64,000 nucleotides of DNA, from NCBI GenBank assembly GCA_024138015.1, contig JAMXBB010000009.1, positions 7,158,699-7,222,698 on the forward strand, read 5' to 3'. Source of the DNA: Lumnitzera littorea. Its lineage: Eukaryota > Streptophyta > Magnoliopsida > Myrtales > Combretaceae. Each line of letters starts with the position of its first letter. Position 1 is the stretch's first letter. The position numbers and the translations under genes are program-made. The notes beneath the pieces are model-generated. The model was given only the letters and a program-made list of their open reading frames with translations. It did no database searches and was not told where the DNA came from. This document shows positions 49,285 through 61,061 of this stretch, piece by piece.

Positions 49285-50025
49285 CTAATCCTCCTCTGAG
49301 TCTGTGGTAACTACTCCATCAAAGGAGTCGTGAGCCATATAGCCTCCTACAGAGTGATCCTCAAGCTCGTTATCTGATGCGGAGTCTATAAACACGATCT
49401 CTAGAGTCTCAGGAATCACAATCACTTTTTGCACATCATCATCATCCAACTCAACTGTAGCACCAGCTCCAACTCCCGCTGTCACGGTGTCTGCGATCAC
49501 CTGCATAACTACAGTATGTATATCTATATCGGGCTCATTCTCATTCTCTTGCTCCTCCTCAGGGTCTTCTTCTGGCTCCTCTTCTTCTGGGTCCTCCTCA
49601 GGGTCTTCCTCTGGGTCTTTCTCGGGGTCTTCCTCAACATTGACTCCATCCACGTGGGGTTCAACTGGAGGTGGGTTTTCCGGTGGTGGTTCTGGTATTT
49701 CAAACTCGGTTTCAGGGTTAAGGTTCAATGGTATCTCTATACCATCCCCAGCAGGCTTTAGAAACTGCGGAAACCAATCAATGATCGCTGGTGGGTACTG
49801 TCTAGGAATGTATGGAATGTCAGCAGGGATGTGGGCAATACTAGTAGGGTATGGTCTTCCATCCTCCAACCTAGCAGGAAAATATCGTAAAGGCATCATC
49901 AAGGTTATAATCCCCTCTTTCTCTAACCACCTCTGCTCAAAAGCTGCTATGGCAGTGTATCTATTATACTGGGGTCCTAAACTCATCTCCATCCATGCCC
50001 ACTCATCCTTCCAGCTATAGCACAT
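49285..50025 (-). CDS. Extra acidic ORF upstream of gag in the Tekay element
   Basis: A 246-codon frame between PBS and gag with no stop, although gag and pol are full of them. The N-terminal part looks globular (WKDEWAWMEMSLGPQYNRYT, RYFPARLEDGRPYPTS). The middle is proline-rich. Then comes an acidic low-complexity tract of repeated DPEE units, and the C-terminal third is acidic and Val/Ile-rich. I recognise no domain. The first codon used here is probably internal: the frame once extended upstream to about 50110-50120 but is cut by a 20-bp tandem duplication at 50061-50100. Extra ORFs occur in some plant gypsy lineages, but their role is unknown. Confidence 0.6.
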   Translation of the reverse strand: MCYSWKDEWAWMEMSLGPQYNRYTAIAAFEQRWLEKEGIITLMMPLRYFPARLEDGRPYPTSIAHIPADIPYIPRQYPPAIIDWFPQFLKPAGDGIEIPLNLNPETEFEIPEPPPENPPPVEPHVDGVNVEEDPEKDPEEDPEEDPEEEEPEEDPEEEQENENEPDIDIHTVVMQVIADTVTAGVGAGATVELDDDDVQKVIVIPETLEIVFIDSASDNELEDHSVGGYMAHDSFDGVVTTDSEED

Positions 50026-50060
50026 TCGATCATGAAACTTATCAATGATCTCATCAATCG

Positions 50061-50100
50061 TCCTAAATATATTCCAATCGTCCTAAATATATTCCAATCG
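50061..50100 (-). repeat. 20-bp tandem duplication disrupting the extra ORF
   Basis: TCCTAAATATATTCCAATCG occurs twice without a gap (50061-50080 and 50081-50100). Twenty is not a multiple of three, so it shifts the frame and leaves the downstream 246 codons without their original start. Confidence 0.9.
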
Positions 50101-50370
50101 GCTAGTTCCATCAATAGCCATTGTAATTTAACCCTATAATCAATAGGAGATACTTCTCCATTCCATCCAAACCGTATCCAACTATGAATTAGTTCTCCCC
50201 TTTGGTCCTGTAATTATAGTTAAACCAATTAATATCACCTATGTTAAAGATTATAGTTACTTATGTTATACAATCTTTTATTGCCCACTTAATATTACCC
50301 ACTCTCAATATTCCTATAATGTCTACTTCTTTTAAGGTATGATGCTTCAAAGCGAGTTTACTAAAATTAC

Positions 50371-50382
50371 GCTCTGATACCA
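50371..50382 (-). other. PBS of the Tekay element (initiator tRNA-Met)
   Basis: The minus strand reads TGGTATCAGAGC, the standard plant PBS matching the 3' end of initiator tRNA-Met, nine bases inside the 5' LTR. Confidence 0.95.
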
Positions 50383-50391
50383 ACCGAGAAT

Positions 50392-53303
50392 TGTTACGCC
50401 CCGAAGTCGCAAAGTCGCAACAGTCCCGCCGTGTAAACCATTTAATGATAGTAATTGGCCTTACAGTGCCTACCATAGACATGATCTACATAAGGCGTCG
50501 ACGACTCCTCGCTTTGAAGGAAACAGTTCGATTCACAATTAAACTATAATTGTGATAAATAGTACAAATTTCTAATAGCATGTATAATTATATATATAAG
50601 TCCACAAAGCTTCCTAGGAAGTTTGACAAAAACACAACAGTTTACTAATGTACATAATAACTATTAGTCTTTCATCCTTAATTACATGGTCACTTTAGTT
50701 ACACATTATACTAAGTAACTTAATCCTCACACCCCTGGCTACAAACGGACTAACTTTTGGGTAATTGTAGAGCGGCATAGTACTTGAGGTATTCAGAAAT
50801 CAGAACCTGCAAAAGGATCTATAAGGGTATGAGCAACTACAGCTCAGTAAGTTGAATTAGATATTCATGAATGCATACAAGCACAAACAGGGTTATCAAA
50901 TAATTATTTTCATGCAATGCAACAATCAAGTGTCATCGTACAACGTAGTCCGATCCGTTGTGAAATCAGAGAAATTTCACCCACTCCAATCCGAGTTGAG
51001 GAGTTCCATGTTATGCAGCAGCTCACAACCAAACCCAAGCTTATGCAATGGAGACCTCGCTCCTCCCCGCGACTACCTTCGAACTATTGACTTCACCCCT
51101 GCCGCGACCTCCTCTCCTGTCACTTAGTTTGACTGAGGATGAAGAAGGACCATTTTGCAATCCTGTGCTGTCCCTTTCGAAGGGGTCGGTATTTGGTTGG
51201 AGAATCCTATGATCCCCTAACGGGTTGCAATGCATAACATTTTTGGTTATTAGGGTCGACTAGGATTAAATTCCGTTTAGGGTGTTCAAATAATTTCATA
51301 CCAATTCAATCAGTCACAAATTACTCACCATACAAATTTCAGTACGAATTCAGATACATCAAACACACGCGTAAGCTATTTACAATCACAATCATATACA
51401 AGCCTAAGTCTTCGAGTACTACAAAACTAGTACTTCATTACAATAAGCAATAACCCAACTTACTTGAAATTGCTCTATCACTCGATCGCTCGATCCCTTA
51501 GTTGTGAGGTGATTTATCTCTAGGTGTCCTATAATATAAATAGGTCTTTTTTAGTACTTATATTTTATAGATTCATATTCTAATTCATAATGTAACTCAT
51601 TTTTCCCATGTATACCTATAACGTACTAATGATTCGTTGTACTCTATTTCGGGGTTCGAATCCTAAACTAGATTCTAGTTTTAATTCCTAAGTCTTAAAT
51701 AGGCTTGAATCCCAATGTGACATTATTCACATTACGCTCGGGTATTCAAATATCCTATTGGGTCGTAATTTGGTATTCTAAACTATTCGGTACACGCTAA
51801 CCCTAATTGAGGTATCGGATTTATTTCCGATGTGTGAAAATCTTACATTTTGAGATATTTACTTAAAATTAAATGTTATTTCAGATTTATTATTTTTCTG
51901 ATTTCTATTATAATATTATCTAAATAACCCTATTTTGTTAGATTTATTAATTTACAATTTCACATATGACTAATTTCTTATATTAATTACCTGATTTCCT
52001 AAATTAACCATACTTAATACCCAAAGGCTAGGATTAGGGTTCCACTTCAGAGATTAACATCCCTAAACATTTAATTAATATCTAAATCAGTAATTAACAT
52101 CTTAATCACCAAATTAACCCCAAATCACCCAATTTTTCCATCATTTTAGGGCTAAAAATTAACTTAAAAATTTTGAAAAATAATTTTAAAAAAATGGCTT
52201 CATAGCACTGTTCTACATCATATGAGCATTACAGAAAAAATTTGAGCTCCAAACTACACTCTTAAGTCTATTTATTTTCTGTTCTAATCATGCTTGGTTT
52301 TGAACAATTTGTTAAGGACCCTATATTTTCAGACATAATTAAACTAAATAAATATTTTTCCCTAAATCTACATATAACAAAACCTCAGAATAACAAGTTT
52401 TATAATTTTCTGGGCAAAATAACTAATTTTACAAAATTATTCAAAAATCGGGGTAAATAAGAGACTAACCGGTTCGAAGCTTTCTGGCCGTCCAAGCTCG
52501 GTCTAAGGTTGTCGGTCGGCCCAGGCGGTGGTTCTAGTGTAGGGTGATGGTGGTGGTTCGGTCCCAAGTGGTGGTGAGTGGTAGGTTTGGTTCACTTGCC
52601 CAATCTGCACAGTTTTTTTTTTTTTTTATTTTCTGGATTTTCTCTTGATTTTTTCAGTGTTTCTATTTTTCTCAAATGCTAAACTATTCAAATGACTTCT
52701 ATAAATTTTTCCCCTATTTATAGACATTTTTTGTAATTAATATGCATTAATTTGACAAGACTTTGCCCATTTTTCTTGATTTTTGGCTTTTAGGTTGTCT
52801 AATTTTTATTGGCTGATTTTTCTTTTGCAGATTTGGACTTGCCACGACCTGATCTTGTTTCATCTTATCTTCTTTTGATTTTTCCATAATTAATTTATAA
52901 TTTTCTTTAATTATTTACTTAGTTTTTGGCCAATTTAGGTAATTTCACGTATTTTTATCTACACGTAAATATATGTGGGGTACATGTGAACATTCCTAAT
53001 TATTATTTTGGTCATTCTAAAATTTTTAGTATACATATAATCTATTTCTAGTAATTTTTTAGTTATTATATTACACTTTTCGCCTTTTCGGTAATTAGCA
53101 ATTATTATGCTTAAAATTTGAAAATTTTATAGTCTCCTATTTTACTATTTATTTTTTTAAATTTAAGTTTACGGGGTCATTTTTACTAATATTTCTCTCA
53201 ATAGTTTATAATTTGGGTTTGATCGGATCCTTTAACCGATCGTTCTAAACCTTGGGTTCTAAGTTTAATCTTACGGTTACTTGGCTTAACTTTAGGGCTT
53301 ACA
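50392..53303 (-). repeat. 5' LTR of the Tekay element
   Basis: Plus-strand ends TGTTACGCCCC and GGGCTTACA. On the minus strand TCTATAAATAGGGG at about 52711-52724 is a good TATA box, about 580 nt into the LTR. Confidence 0.95.
52711..52724 (-). promoter_or_regulatory. TATA box of the Tekay 5' LTR
   Basis: Minus-strand TCTATAAATAGGG is a strong plant TATA consensus in U3. The 3' LTR has the same motif at about 43261-43274. Confidence 0.6.
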
Positions 53304-53308
53304 AATTT

Positions 53309-56300
53309 CATGAAGCATGATCAATATATTTCAACTAAAACCAAGCATAAGATCACAACACTACTTTTGACAATTCATGTTTATAACTTTAGGGAGCATG
53401 CCAATTAATTTTTAAATTATTATTTCGTGATGTTTTCACTTCCAATCACCAATTCAAATAGCATAACTAGCAACAAGATATGTGATTCCAAGCTAAAGTC
53501 ATTTTATTCGAGCATGCTTATCACATACCTAGGTCAATCCTTTTAGATTAAAACACACATAAATCAAATCAACATAATAATTAATTATCAAATAATTAAG
53601 TCTTATGATTCACTTAGTGAAATCATAATAACTTCTTCAAGCAATGAGTAGTCGTTTAATTTACAATTATATCATATTACAAGAAGTAAGAAAGGGGGTG
53701 CTCATCGTATACTCTTAATATTCTTCATTGTCATGCTTAAGGTAATCCATTGTATCTGCAATGTCATCTAAATATATGTATATTTTGATTGATGAAGATT
53801 TTAGATATTAATTATTTAACTGAATTTTATTTAAGTTTCTTCATCTTGTTATTCAATTGCTATTATAGGTCTCCATAAAATAATAAGTATTTTCAATTAT
53901 TAGAGCTTACCCAAAAAATTTATTTCTTATTAATAATATTATCTTCTTTTTATTCATAGTATATAATGGAGAAAAAAGTATATATATAAAAATAGATATA
54001 TATATATATATAGCTTCTATACACATACTCGTTCACATACCATCATAAAAATATTCTTCAAAATATTAGCTATATACTCCCTTTTTCTTTTAAATAGATC
54101 TTATTTGGATATATACACGGTTAGAAAAATAAATTTTTACTTCTCTTTCATTGGCTCAAAGCCAGAAAGGACCAAACTGACAGAAGAAAACAAAGCAACC
54201 ATACCAAACCAAACCAAAAGAAATTCCTAAAAGGGCCAATAAACCATGAGTATATAATTCACGCGCGCCCACCACCACCAGCCATGTTTATTTTCAGTGA
54301 TCATTGATGTACGAGATTTTTCCATTAGTTAATATATACAGGTCAATTGCACAAATTAAACCATGTGGGACTAATTTAATTATTTATATATAATTTTAGT
54401 AATCTTTTTGGTAAAGACGTACGTACAACCACGTCCACTCGATTTTTTTACTTCTGTTCAACGAGCTACTAGCCTACAATTGAGCCACCTCTTCTTATAT
54501 AAAAGGACCACGTGCGACTAAGTTGCTCAATGGTCATTTGGTCACAATCTCTTATAAAAAGGTAATGCCCATGCAAATGGAGCACATAGGATAAGCCATT
54601 ATAGCATTTATCAAGCACATAAGTTATAGACTTTTTTCTATAAAAATCGATATTTGACTCAAATTTTCTTCATTAATTCATCTTTCAAATTACCTAAAGT
54701 TATCATATCTTGAAACTACTTTATATGTACTTTCAAATCATATAATATTTCATCTAAAAAGATTGCCTATAATATATTTGAAACTTAGATTAAATCAGAC
54801 TTTGCAATTGTCAAGAATTACAAAACTAACAAGCTTGATATTTTAACTCAATTATCTTATCACTTGATGGATGACAAGTGGTGCAACTACTGAATATTGA
54901 AATTATTCAATGCCTGTTGTCTAATGGAGGCAATAGCTTGTTAAGAGGTGGCTCCATGAATGAGAAACCGAGGCTTAAGAGGTGGCTGGGTTGAAATTTG
55001 AAAATATTAATTTTCAAAAATCCACTCGAGAGGTCCACTTTGATGGTGTTTTCCAACCAAGTTAGCTGTGGCTTGGTCATAGAGTAGTGGAGGAGTGAAA
55101 GTATGTTTGAAATAAACTTTAGATGTGTATCTGGATCTAATTTTAGTTGAATGTGAAAAAAAAAAAACAAGAGAGAAAATAAGGGTCTAGGGGTGTTTCT
55201 ATCGAAGGAGGAAGAAGAAAAAATGTATTTCCCACATAGCTTAAGATTACACAAAGACCTCAATATATTGTTGGTTGGAAAACTCATCATAAAATTTTGG
55301 TGTATAGCGAGGAAACCGAATGAGAAAAGGTGTTTTTCATTATAGAAGTTTTACAAGTCGACTTTATAGGCTACAGAAAATTGTTGTCTAATCATGTTAT
55401 GCATATAATTTATACACGGAATGAAATTATTATATATTTTTCGTATTTTTTCACCATATTTCTATGAAAATATACTGGGAAACTTGGAAACTTAAAATTA
55501 TTTATAAGACGTAATAACATATTGAATTTATCAGTTTCTTATTGTTATTGTATATTTTTATATATTAACATTTATTTTGATGTTAGTTACTTATTTAGTA
55601 GCAAAATTCAATATTTTTGAGATCTAAATTTTTTCACCATATTTCTATGAAAATGTACTGGGAAACTTGGAAACTTAAAATTTTTTATAAGACCTAATAA
55701 CACATTGAATTTATCGGTTTCTTATTGTTGTTGTATATTTTTATATACTAACATTTATTTTGATGTTAGTTACTTATTTACTAGTAAAATTCAATATTTT
55801 TGAGATCCAACTTTGGCACAAAGCCTCCTATCATATTTGAACAATAAATTCTATATTTCGAATTTTCCTCAATATTGAATTCTATATTATTATTATTATT
55901 TTGTCCTTTTTCTTTGGGCTTTATAAAAAAACAATAAAAAAACTACTATAGTTGCTACTCTTGTTGAATTTAATTCTTTAATCTTTATTTACTTACACTT
56001 CAAACTTCAAACCTATATCTTATTTTATCTTTTTTTTAAAGTAAACTTGATGTTCTTCCTTAAAATTCATTTGATTAGTTATTTGTAAAAATTTAAGGTT
56101 TCAAACTTTAATTCCCATCCAACTTATCTCTAATTATATTCAAGAGTGTATGTTTATAATGGGGCTTTACAGGAAGAGATCCAACATAGGATCCATATGA
56201 CAGATATCATGGCGAAAATTCAGCTTGTAAAGTGCAATCTACCTATTCGTAAAACTAACGTAATAAGAATCGTCCATTACCTTATTAAGTATGCTACAGT

Positions 56301-56340
56301 AATACTTTATTTAAAAAGACTTACTAAGCTCAATAAATAC
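53309..56340. other. Copy B intron, right of the Tekay element; no gene seen
   Basis: AT-rich. A 127-codon minus-strand frame at 54907-55290 is F/S/L-rich and matches no family I know, so it is not called. A 183-bp tandem duplication lies at 55445-55811. Confidence 0.6.
55445..55811. repeat. Tandem duplication, unit 183 bp, two copies
   Basis: The unit starts TTTTTTCACCATATTTCTAT and ends near CAATATTTTTGAGATC. Copy 1 is about 55445-55627 and copy 2 about 55628-55811, with scattered substitutions. AT-rich, non-coding, within the copy B intron. Confidence 0.85.
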
Positions 56341-57485
56341 CTCAATAGTATCAAGCCGCTACAATTTTTTCGAAGCAATTCCTTCAGAACGGATCCCTTT
56401 AGATTGTCGTTGGTCAGATTTCTGCAAATGAAAGTATTTGCATTAGTAGGCTTTTTATAAAATCTTCAAAACTTAATACGTATAGCAACCTTACATGACT
56501 TTCAAATTCTCCAATTGAGCCAAGAAATCCGGAATTTCTCCAGTTAAGTCATTATAAGCAAAATCCCTGTAGAAACAAAACTAGAACTTGTCTATTGAGT
56601 TCATACAACATTTAGTTTCAGTAGTCAAATTTTATTCTTGGGTTTTCTCTATTGAATTTTAAAACCTTTCTATTGAGCAATAAAGCCTCAAAACTTTGTT
56701 AAAATTAGGCGATAATAACTAATCCCAGCCCTAAATATTCAAAGTAATTCAATTTTCAATATAAACCTAAAGGGTTTTTCCCTTTCTTTTTTGAAAACTT
56801 CGTTCTCCAAGAGCTATCATCTCGATGCCACTCGACAAAGAGAAAAATTAAAACATGTCATATTAGCTCAAATAACACATAAAAAGCTGTATATGACTTA
56901 CATGCTAAAATTAAAAGTTCTACAACTTGAGTTTGGAAAGCTAAAAAGTTTTTATGACTTCCCGCGCTTTTTTCTCTACAATATAGCATATATCAAACAT
57001 TGGTTAGTTGGTTTAAAAAATATATATATATATATATATGTATGTATATGTATATGTGTATTTATATTCTTGTGGTTTTTTGATGTTTCCAAATGCACAT
57101 GAACGAATACGTAGGACATCACACTTTGATATTTTTATTTTTTTTTCTAAAGTTTAAGATAGACCAGACGAGACATTATAGACTTACAATGTTTGCAATG
57201 ACTTAAGATTTGAGAGGGACGAAGATATCTCACCTAGCAAGCCGCTTGAGGACAAGTTCCTGATACAGCAATGGAATTAAAATTACATTTTCAAAACTCG
57301 AGGACTATCTTTTCCTGTTCACATTGAAAAGGAAAGAGACTATTACTCACAATGTTTTGATGGTGGAGACGTTGTTGTTATTGTCACATTCAAGACCCTT
57401 CCAAAGGTAATGTTCAGGATAACATCGATTTCCTTGCCAGTTCCCTTGATTTCATATGCTGACTTGATATTCGACATAGCAATAG
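56341..57485 (-). pseudogene. Copy B LRR exons
   Basis: The cap exon (57485-57351) is 135 nt against 136 in copy A and shifts frame within the block aligned to GVKRIWQGD. The following LRR exons (72, 72 and 81 nt) keep NLSSSGLLGEISSSLSNLKS, DFAYNDLTGEIPDFLAQLEN and NLTNDNLKGSVLKELLRKN with normal splice signals. The 81-nt exon is the last before the long, transposon-bearing intron. Confidence 0.8.
57018..57060. repeat. AT/GTAT microsatellite
   Basis: AT run followed by GTATGTATATGTATATGT in the copy B intron between LRR exons. Confidence 0.9.
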
Positions 57486-57734
57486 CTGATATTTTCTTGG
57501 TAATTATAAATTTAAATATTCATGATGCAAATGGACATGATGACCACCACAAAAATAAAGGAAAACTAATAAATAAGCAACTTAATTAAACCTAGTCTAT
57601 AAGCATTTTCTTATCGAGAGTGTCCAAATGGGATAAGAGACTTCTATATTAATATTCAAACACAACCGTGGTCCACAACTAAAAAACTATTTCTCGAATA
57701 CTAGTAGACTTCTAAACATTTAAATGTTACTTTC

Positions 57735-58075
57735 ACTTAAAGCTCAAATTAGTTGATATTTATAATACTTAGGTTTTTTTTTTTTTTGTTTTAGCAATAG
57801 TTTGAAAAGTATATGTATATTTTCAAAAGTTATGGGGTTGTAATGCATTATAAATGAAGATGATTTATTTTTGGCAAAGTTGTAAATCTAAAAAAAAAAA
57901 AATCATCAATTGCCATATTTGTTACTTTCACTTAACTTATGGAAATATGTATATGTCCCGTATAATGTCACTAAAAGCCCAAATCAATTGCTATTTATAA
58001 TTCACCTAGTTTTTTTTGTTTTAGCAATGGTTTGAAAAGTATATATATACTTTCAAAAGTTATAAAGTTGTGAAG
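57735..58075. repeat. Diverged intronic duplication, unit about 230 bp
   Basis: TTTTAGCAATAGTTTGAAAAGTATA...CTTTCAAAAGTTAT with its upstream AAGC(T/C)CAAAT.A.TTG.TATTTATAAT appears at about 57740-57840 and again at about 57970-58070. Nothing else is recognisable between the LRR cap exon and the malectin exon (57486-58740). Confidence 0.7.
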
Positions 58076-58740
58076 TTACATTTTAAGGCTAATAGAGTCT
58101 AGCTATATTTAGTCAGTCTGTAACTTAAGCGTATATTTATAATTATCTCTTTACTTTAGTTTATTGTAAAGATAAAGGATGAAATGATAAATTTTATATC
58201 CATAATCTATTAATCTAAAAGACAACCTATGAAATTTGGTATAGTTTTTAGTTTATTAGCTACCACTCCTCACTTGAGCAATGACACTTTTGATTGAAAT
58301 TCTTCAAATATTGGACTAAATTACGATAGAGTAAAATGACTATGTTTGTAATTAAAGTTATGATATATCTAAAACTTTAAGCCTAGTAGACTTATATGGC
58401 TAATTTTGAGGAAAATGTAAATAACACCCTAAATTATGATTTAGATGTAAATTGACCTCTTAAACTTTCAAAATATATTTTAAAACTTTTTAAATTTTGA
58501 TAAATTAATAAATAACCCTTATAAATTGAAAATAATTATCTTAAACTTTGATTTTGATATACAAATATAGCTAAATTTATCAAAATGTGCTTTAAGGCCA
58601 CCTAAACTATGAAAACAATGTAACTTTTTATTAAAGATCAAGAGGTTTTAAAACATACTTTGAAATTAAGAGAATTAATCTGCACAATTTCCCTATTATT
58701 TTTAACTTGCTAATTATAGGTGATGAGAACGTGAGCTTAC

Positions 58741-59975
58741 GTTCATAGGGGTCCGTCTTTGACTCTAAGATGTCTCTAGCAATAAAAGCCTCAAACGCAT
58801 TCCATATGGGTGGAAATGTTGAATTATGTGTTTTCACTAATGCAACGTTGTATTCTGGTTCGCTGGACGGTTTGGCACTATATAGGGTAAATGTATACAG
58901 ATAGTTAGGTTTTAAATATGAGTACCGAACAACATCGTTTCTGGTGATATTGAAAACCCTTGTTTCATTACTTTGGAGGATTTCAATTTCGGCCAAGTGC
59001 ATAAAGAAATAGAAGCTGGCAGTAGGATATGTTGGTTGCCATGAGAAGTTCAAGGTATTGTTAGGATCTGCTGGTGTTATTGCAGTCGTCGTCACGGGGG
59101 AACCGGGGAAATACGAATTATGACTGTATTTATCTGAAGCATCAATTAGTAGGTTAGTGCTAATCGTATTCCAAGTTGGCTCGATGGGGCATGGTGTCCA
59201 TAATCGATCAAACATGTCGCCAGGATACCTGCACAAACAAATAATCGGTCCACGTCACCGTAGATCCAAATTAACTGCAGATTGACAGAGGTCTAGAAAT
59301 GAACATAACTAATAAACAGGGCCCTATAGCCATTTTCCCCTTAATATAATAGCTAATAATGTGTGTTACATTTAGAATGTAAAATTTCCTTTTCATAATA
59401 ATTAGAATATTCTGTGAAATGAGCTAACCCGTGCATGGTTGTCTCGGAGGAAGCAAAGTCATATCTGAAATAATTTACAAGAGACAATGGCTTTTCCTTG
59501 GTAGAAGAGCCTGTAATCAAAAGCCTCAGCTCAATTGCTGATATGAACGGAACTCCACTCTTGCTAACAAGGCACAAGTTGATATTGTCAGAATCGATCG
59601 CGTGTACGATTTCTTTGTTCACTATATCTGATGAGTTCTTCCGCTTGACGTTGTCCCAATAACTTACACCAAGATGCAAATCGAATTCCGGAGGTTGTTC
59701 ATTCGAATCATAGTTACCATACATGAAGCGAGCTCGGATTAAGTAAGTTTTGTTCTTTCCAGGAGGAGGACTGAGTGTGTAACAGTTTCTTGTTTCATTA
59801 GGGAAGATTCTCAAATACCAAAATTGTTGCTCAAGGGAGTTGACCTTAAACGAGGGCAATATTGGCTTTCTAATGCCAGAGTCGATGGAGGAGGCATCCG
59901 AAACGTATTGGAGACTCGTCTGTGCATCAATATAATTGCTGTTTTCGGATAATCCACAATCTATGTTTAAAAACT
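58741..59975 (-). pseudogene. Copy B malectin-like exons
   Basis: Exon 2 (59975-59429, 547 nt) begins FLNIDCGLSENSNYIDAQ and keeps RIFPNETRNCYTLSPPPGK, IRARFMYGNYDSNEQPPEFD and FISAIELRLL. Exon 3 (59228-58741, 488 nt) begins YPGDMFDRLWTPCPIEPTW, then FYFFMHLAEIEILQSNETRV and IWNAFEAFIARDILESKTD. Both are open throughout. Splice signals are CTGCAG / GG|GTTAGC and TGCAG / C|GTAAGC. Confidence 0.85.
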
Positions 59976-60115
59976 CTGCAGCAGGTTTGAGGGGGAAAAC
60001 ATCAGAATCGAATGATGAACAACATGGTATTATAATGGTATCTAGTAATGGTGAATGGTCGGCCTGTTACAAATGAAATAGAAGGTGATGTTGGTGGTGA
60101 ATCATGGTTGATGTT

Positions 60116-60271
60116 TATAGTTTACACTAAGTTTTATACGAATACGGGATTTTTTTTTGAAAAATATTATGAAAAAGAGTTCGTTTAAAAAAAAAAATTA
60201 CAAATGTAGTATATTGAAGGCACATCAAGTAAATATACCTTTAGTATGTTATGATTTTTACATTAAAAACG
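60116..60271 (+). repeat. Left terminal inverted repeat of the PMD element
   Basis: Inverse of 63724-63870 with scattered mismatches and small gaps. The adjoining 60272-60300 repeats, in direct orientation, a subterminal unit seen at about 63692-63722. Confidence 0.75.
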
Positions 60272-61061
60272 TATCCACTGCATATATCTTCAGTATACCA
60301 CCTGTATAAAATCTAATTCGCGCAGCCAAAGCTCATTTTTACTTATACCAATTTCTAAAATTTTCAAAACATAAAGAAAAATCAAAGAAAGCTATAATTG
60401 GAGTACCAAACCATTTTCTAACGTGAGTATACATCATTAATAGGTAATAATCTATAATTTATTTGAATTTTATTTATTTAATATTTTTTTGTTATCTTAG
60501 TAATAATTGACATTATTCAATATTTTGTTATGGAAAAAAATTTATTAGTTAATGACGTAAATGTCATAATTATATATGTATCATAAATTATGTAAATTAT
60601 TAATGTTTGATAAAAATATATTTTATGTTGTCTAAATTTAGGAATTTTTTGTGTTACGGTATATAAGTTATATGAAAATATAGATTTCATAATTATAGAT
60701 GTATCGTAAATTATGCAAATTATTAATAATTGATGAAAATATATTTTATGTTATATAAAATTAGAAACTTTTTTTGTATTGTAGTATATATATTTGGCGT
60801 TTTTATTATGTTGGGTCGAATTAAAAAGTCAATGTTAGGTATTTGTGTTGGCGACGTAACTTAACAAGATGACTAAATGCATTTTGTAAAGCTATTGCTC
60901 AATATGTAGATGACGTTTTTTATTTTATCTAAATATTTGGTTTATCGTGGTATTACTATGGTGAAAATAGTAGATTACATGAAAGTAATTGTCTATGTGA
61001 ATAGAAATATAGTGATGAGTAGTTAGTGTACTAAACTTATTTGTATGTGATTGTGGGATAA

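Larger units (their letters stand above)
40941..53303 (-). mobile_element. Full-length Tekay-type chromovirus (Ty3/gypsy)
   Basis: Two 2912-bp LTRs (40941-43852 and 50392-53303) are flanked by the 5-bp duplication AATTT at 40936-40940 and 53304-53308. On the minus strand the order is LTR, PBS complementary to initiator tRNA-Met, an extra acidic ORF, gag, protease, RT, RNase H, integrase, chromodomain, polypurine tract, LTR. The chromodomain, the long LTRs and the PBS point to the Tekay/Del clade. LTRs agree closely, but with many transitions in places (about a dozen in the first 170 bp), so it is not recent. More than ten in-frame stops make it non-autonomous. It lies in the LRR-to-transmembrane intron of copy B. 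Confidence 0.95.
34854..59975 (-). pseudogene. Malectin-like LRR receptor-like kinase, copy B, broken by transposons
   Basis: Paralogue of copy A with co-linear exons. Malectin: 59975-59429 and 59228-58741. LRR cap: 57485-57351. LRRs: 57259-57188, 56566-56495 and 56421-56341. Transmembrane: 38878-38722 plus 36747-36712. Kinase: about 36607-36386, 36273-36149, 35882-35820, 35709-35521 and 35175-34854. The two halves are complementary: the right half has no kinase and the left half no ectodomain, with a 12.4-kb Tekay element (40941-53303) in the intron between them. Damage includes a 1-nt deletion in the LRR cap, a solo LTR inside the transmembrane exon, stops at 36506-36508, 36231-36233, 35821-35823 and 34899-34901, a frameshift before the catalytic Arg-Asp, and DFG changed to DFR. 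Exon 1 was not found; a PMD element sits in intron 1. Confidence 0.85.

Noticed and set aside
49429..50020. Two plus-strand frames (Ser/Gly-rich and aromatic-rich) overlapping the acidic ORF
   Set aside because: These are reverse-strand readings of the acidic repeat tract; the low complexity explains the open frames.
54907..55290. 127-codon minus-strand frame in the copy B intron
   Set aside because: Phe/Ser/Leu-rich with no recognisable domain and no supporting structure. I cannot exclude a small gene but see no evidence for one.
60116..60135. CACTA-type transposon end (contains TTTACACTAAG)
   Set aside because: The right end does not present the matching TAGTG terminus at the corresponding position, and no 3-bp duplication is seen.
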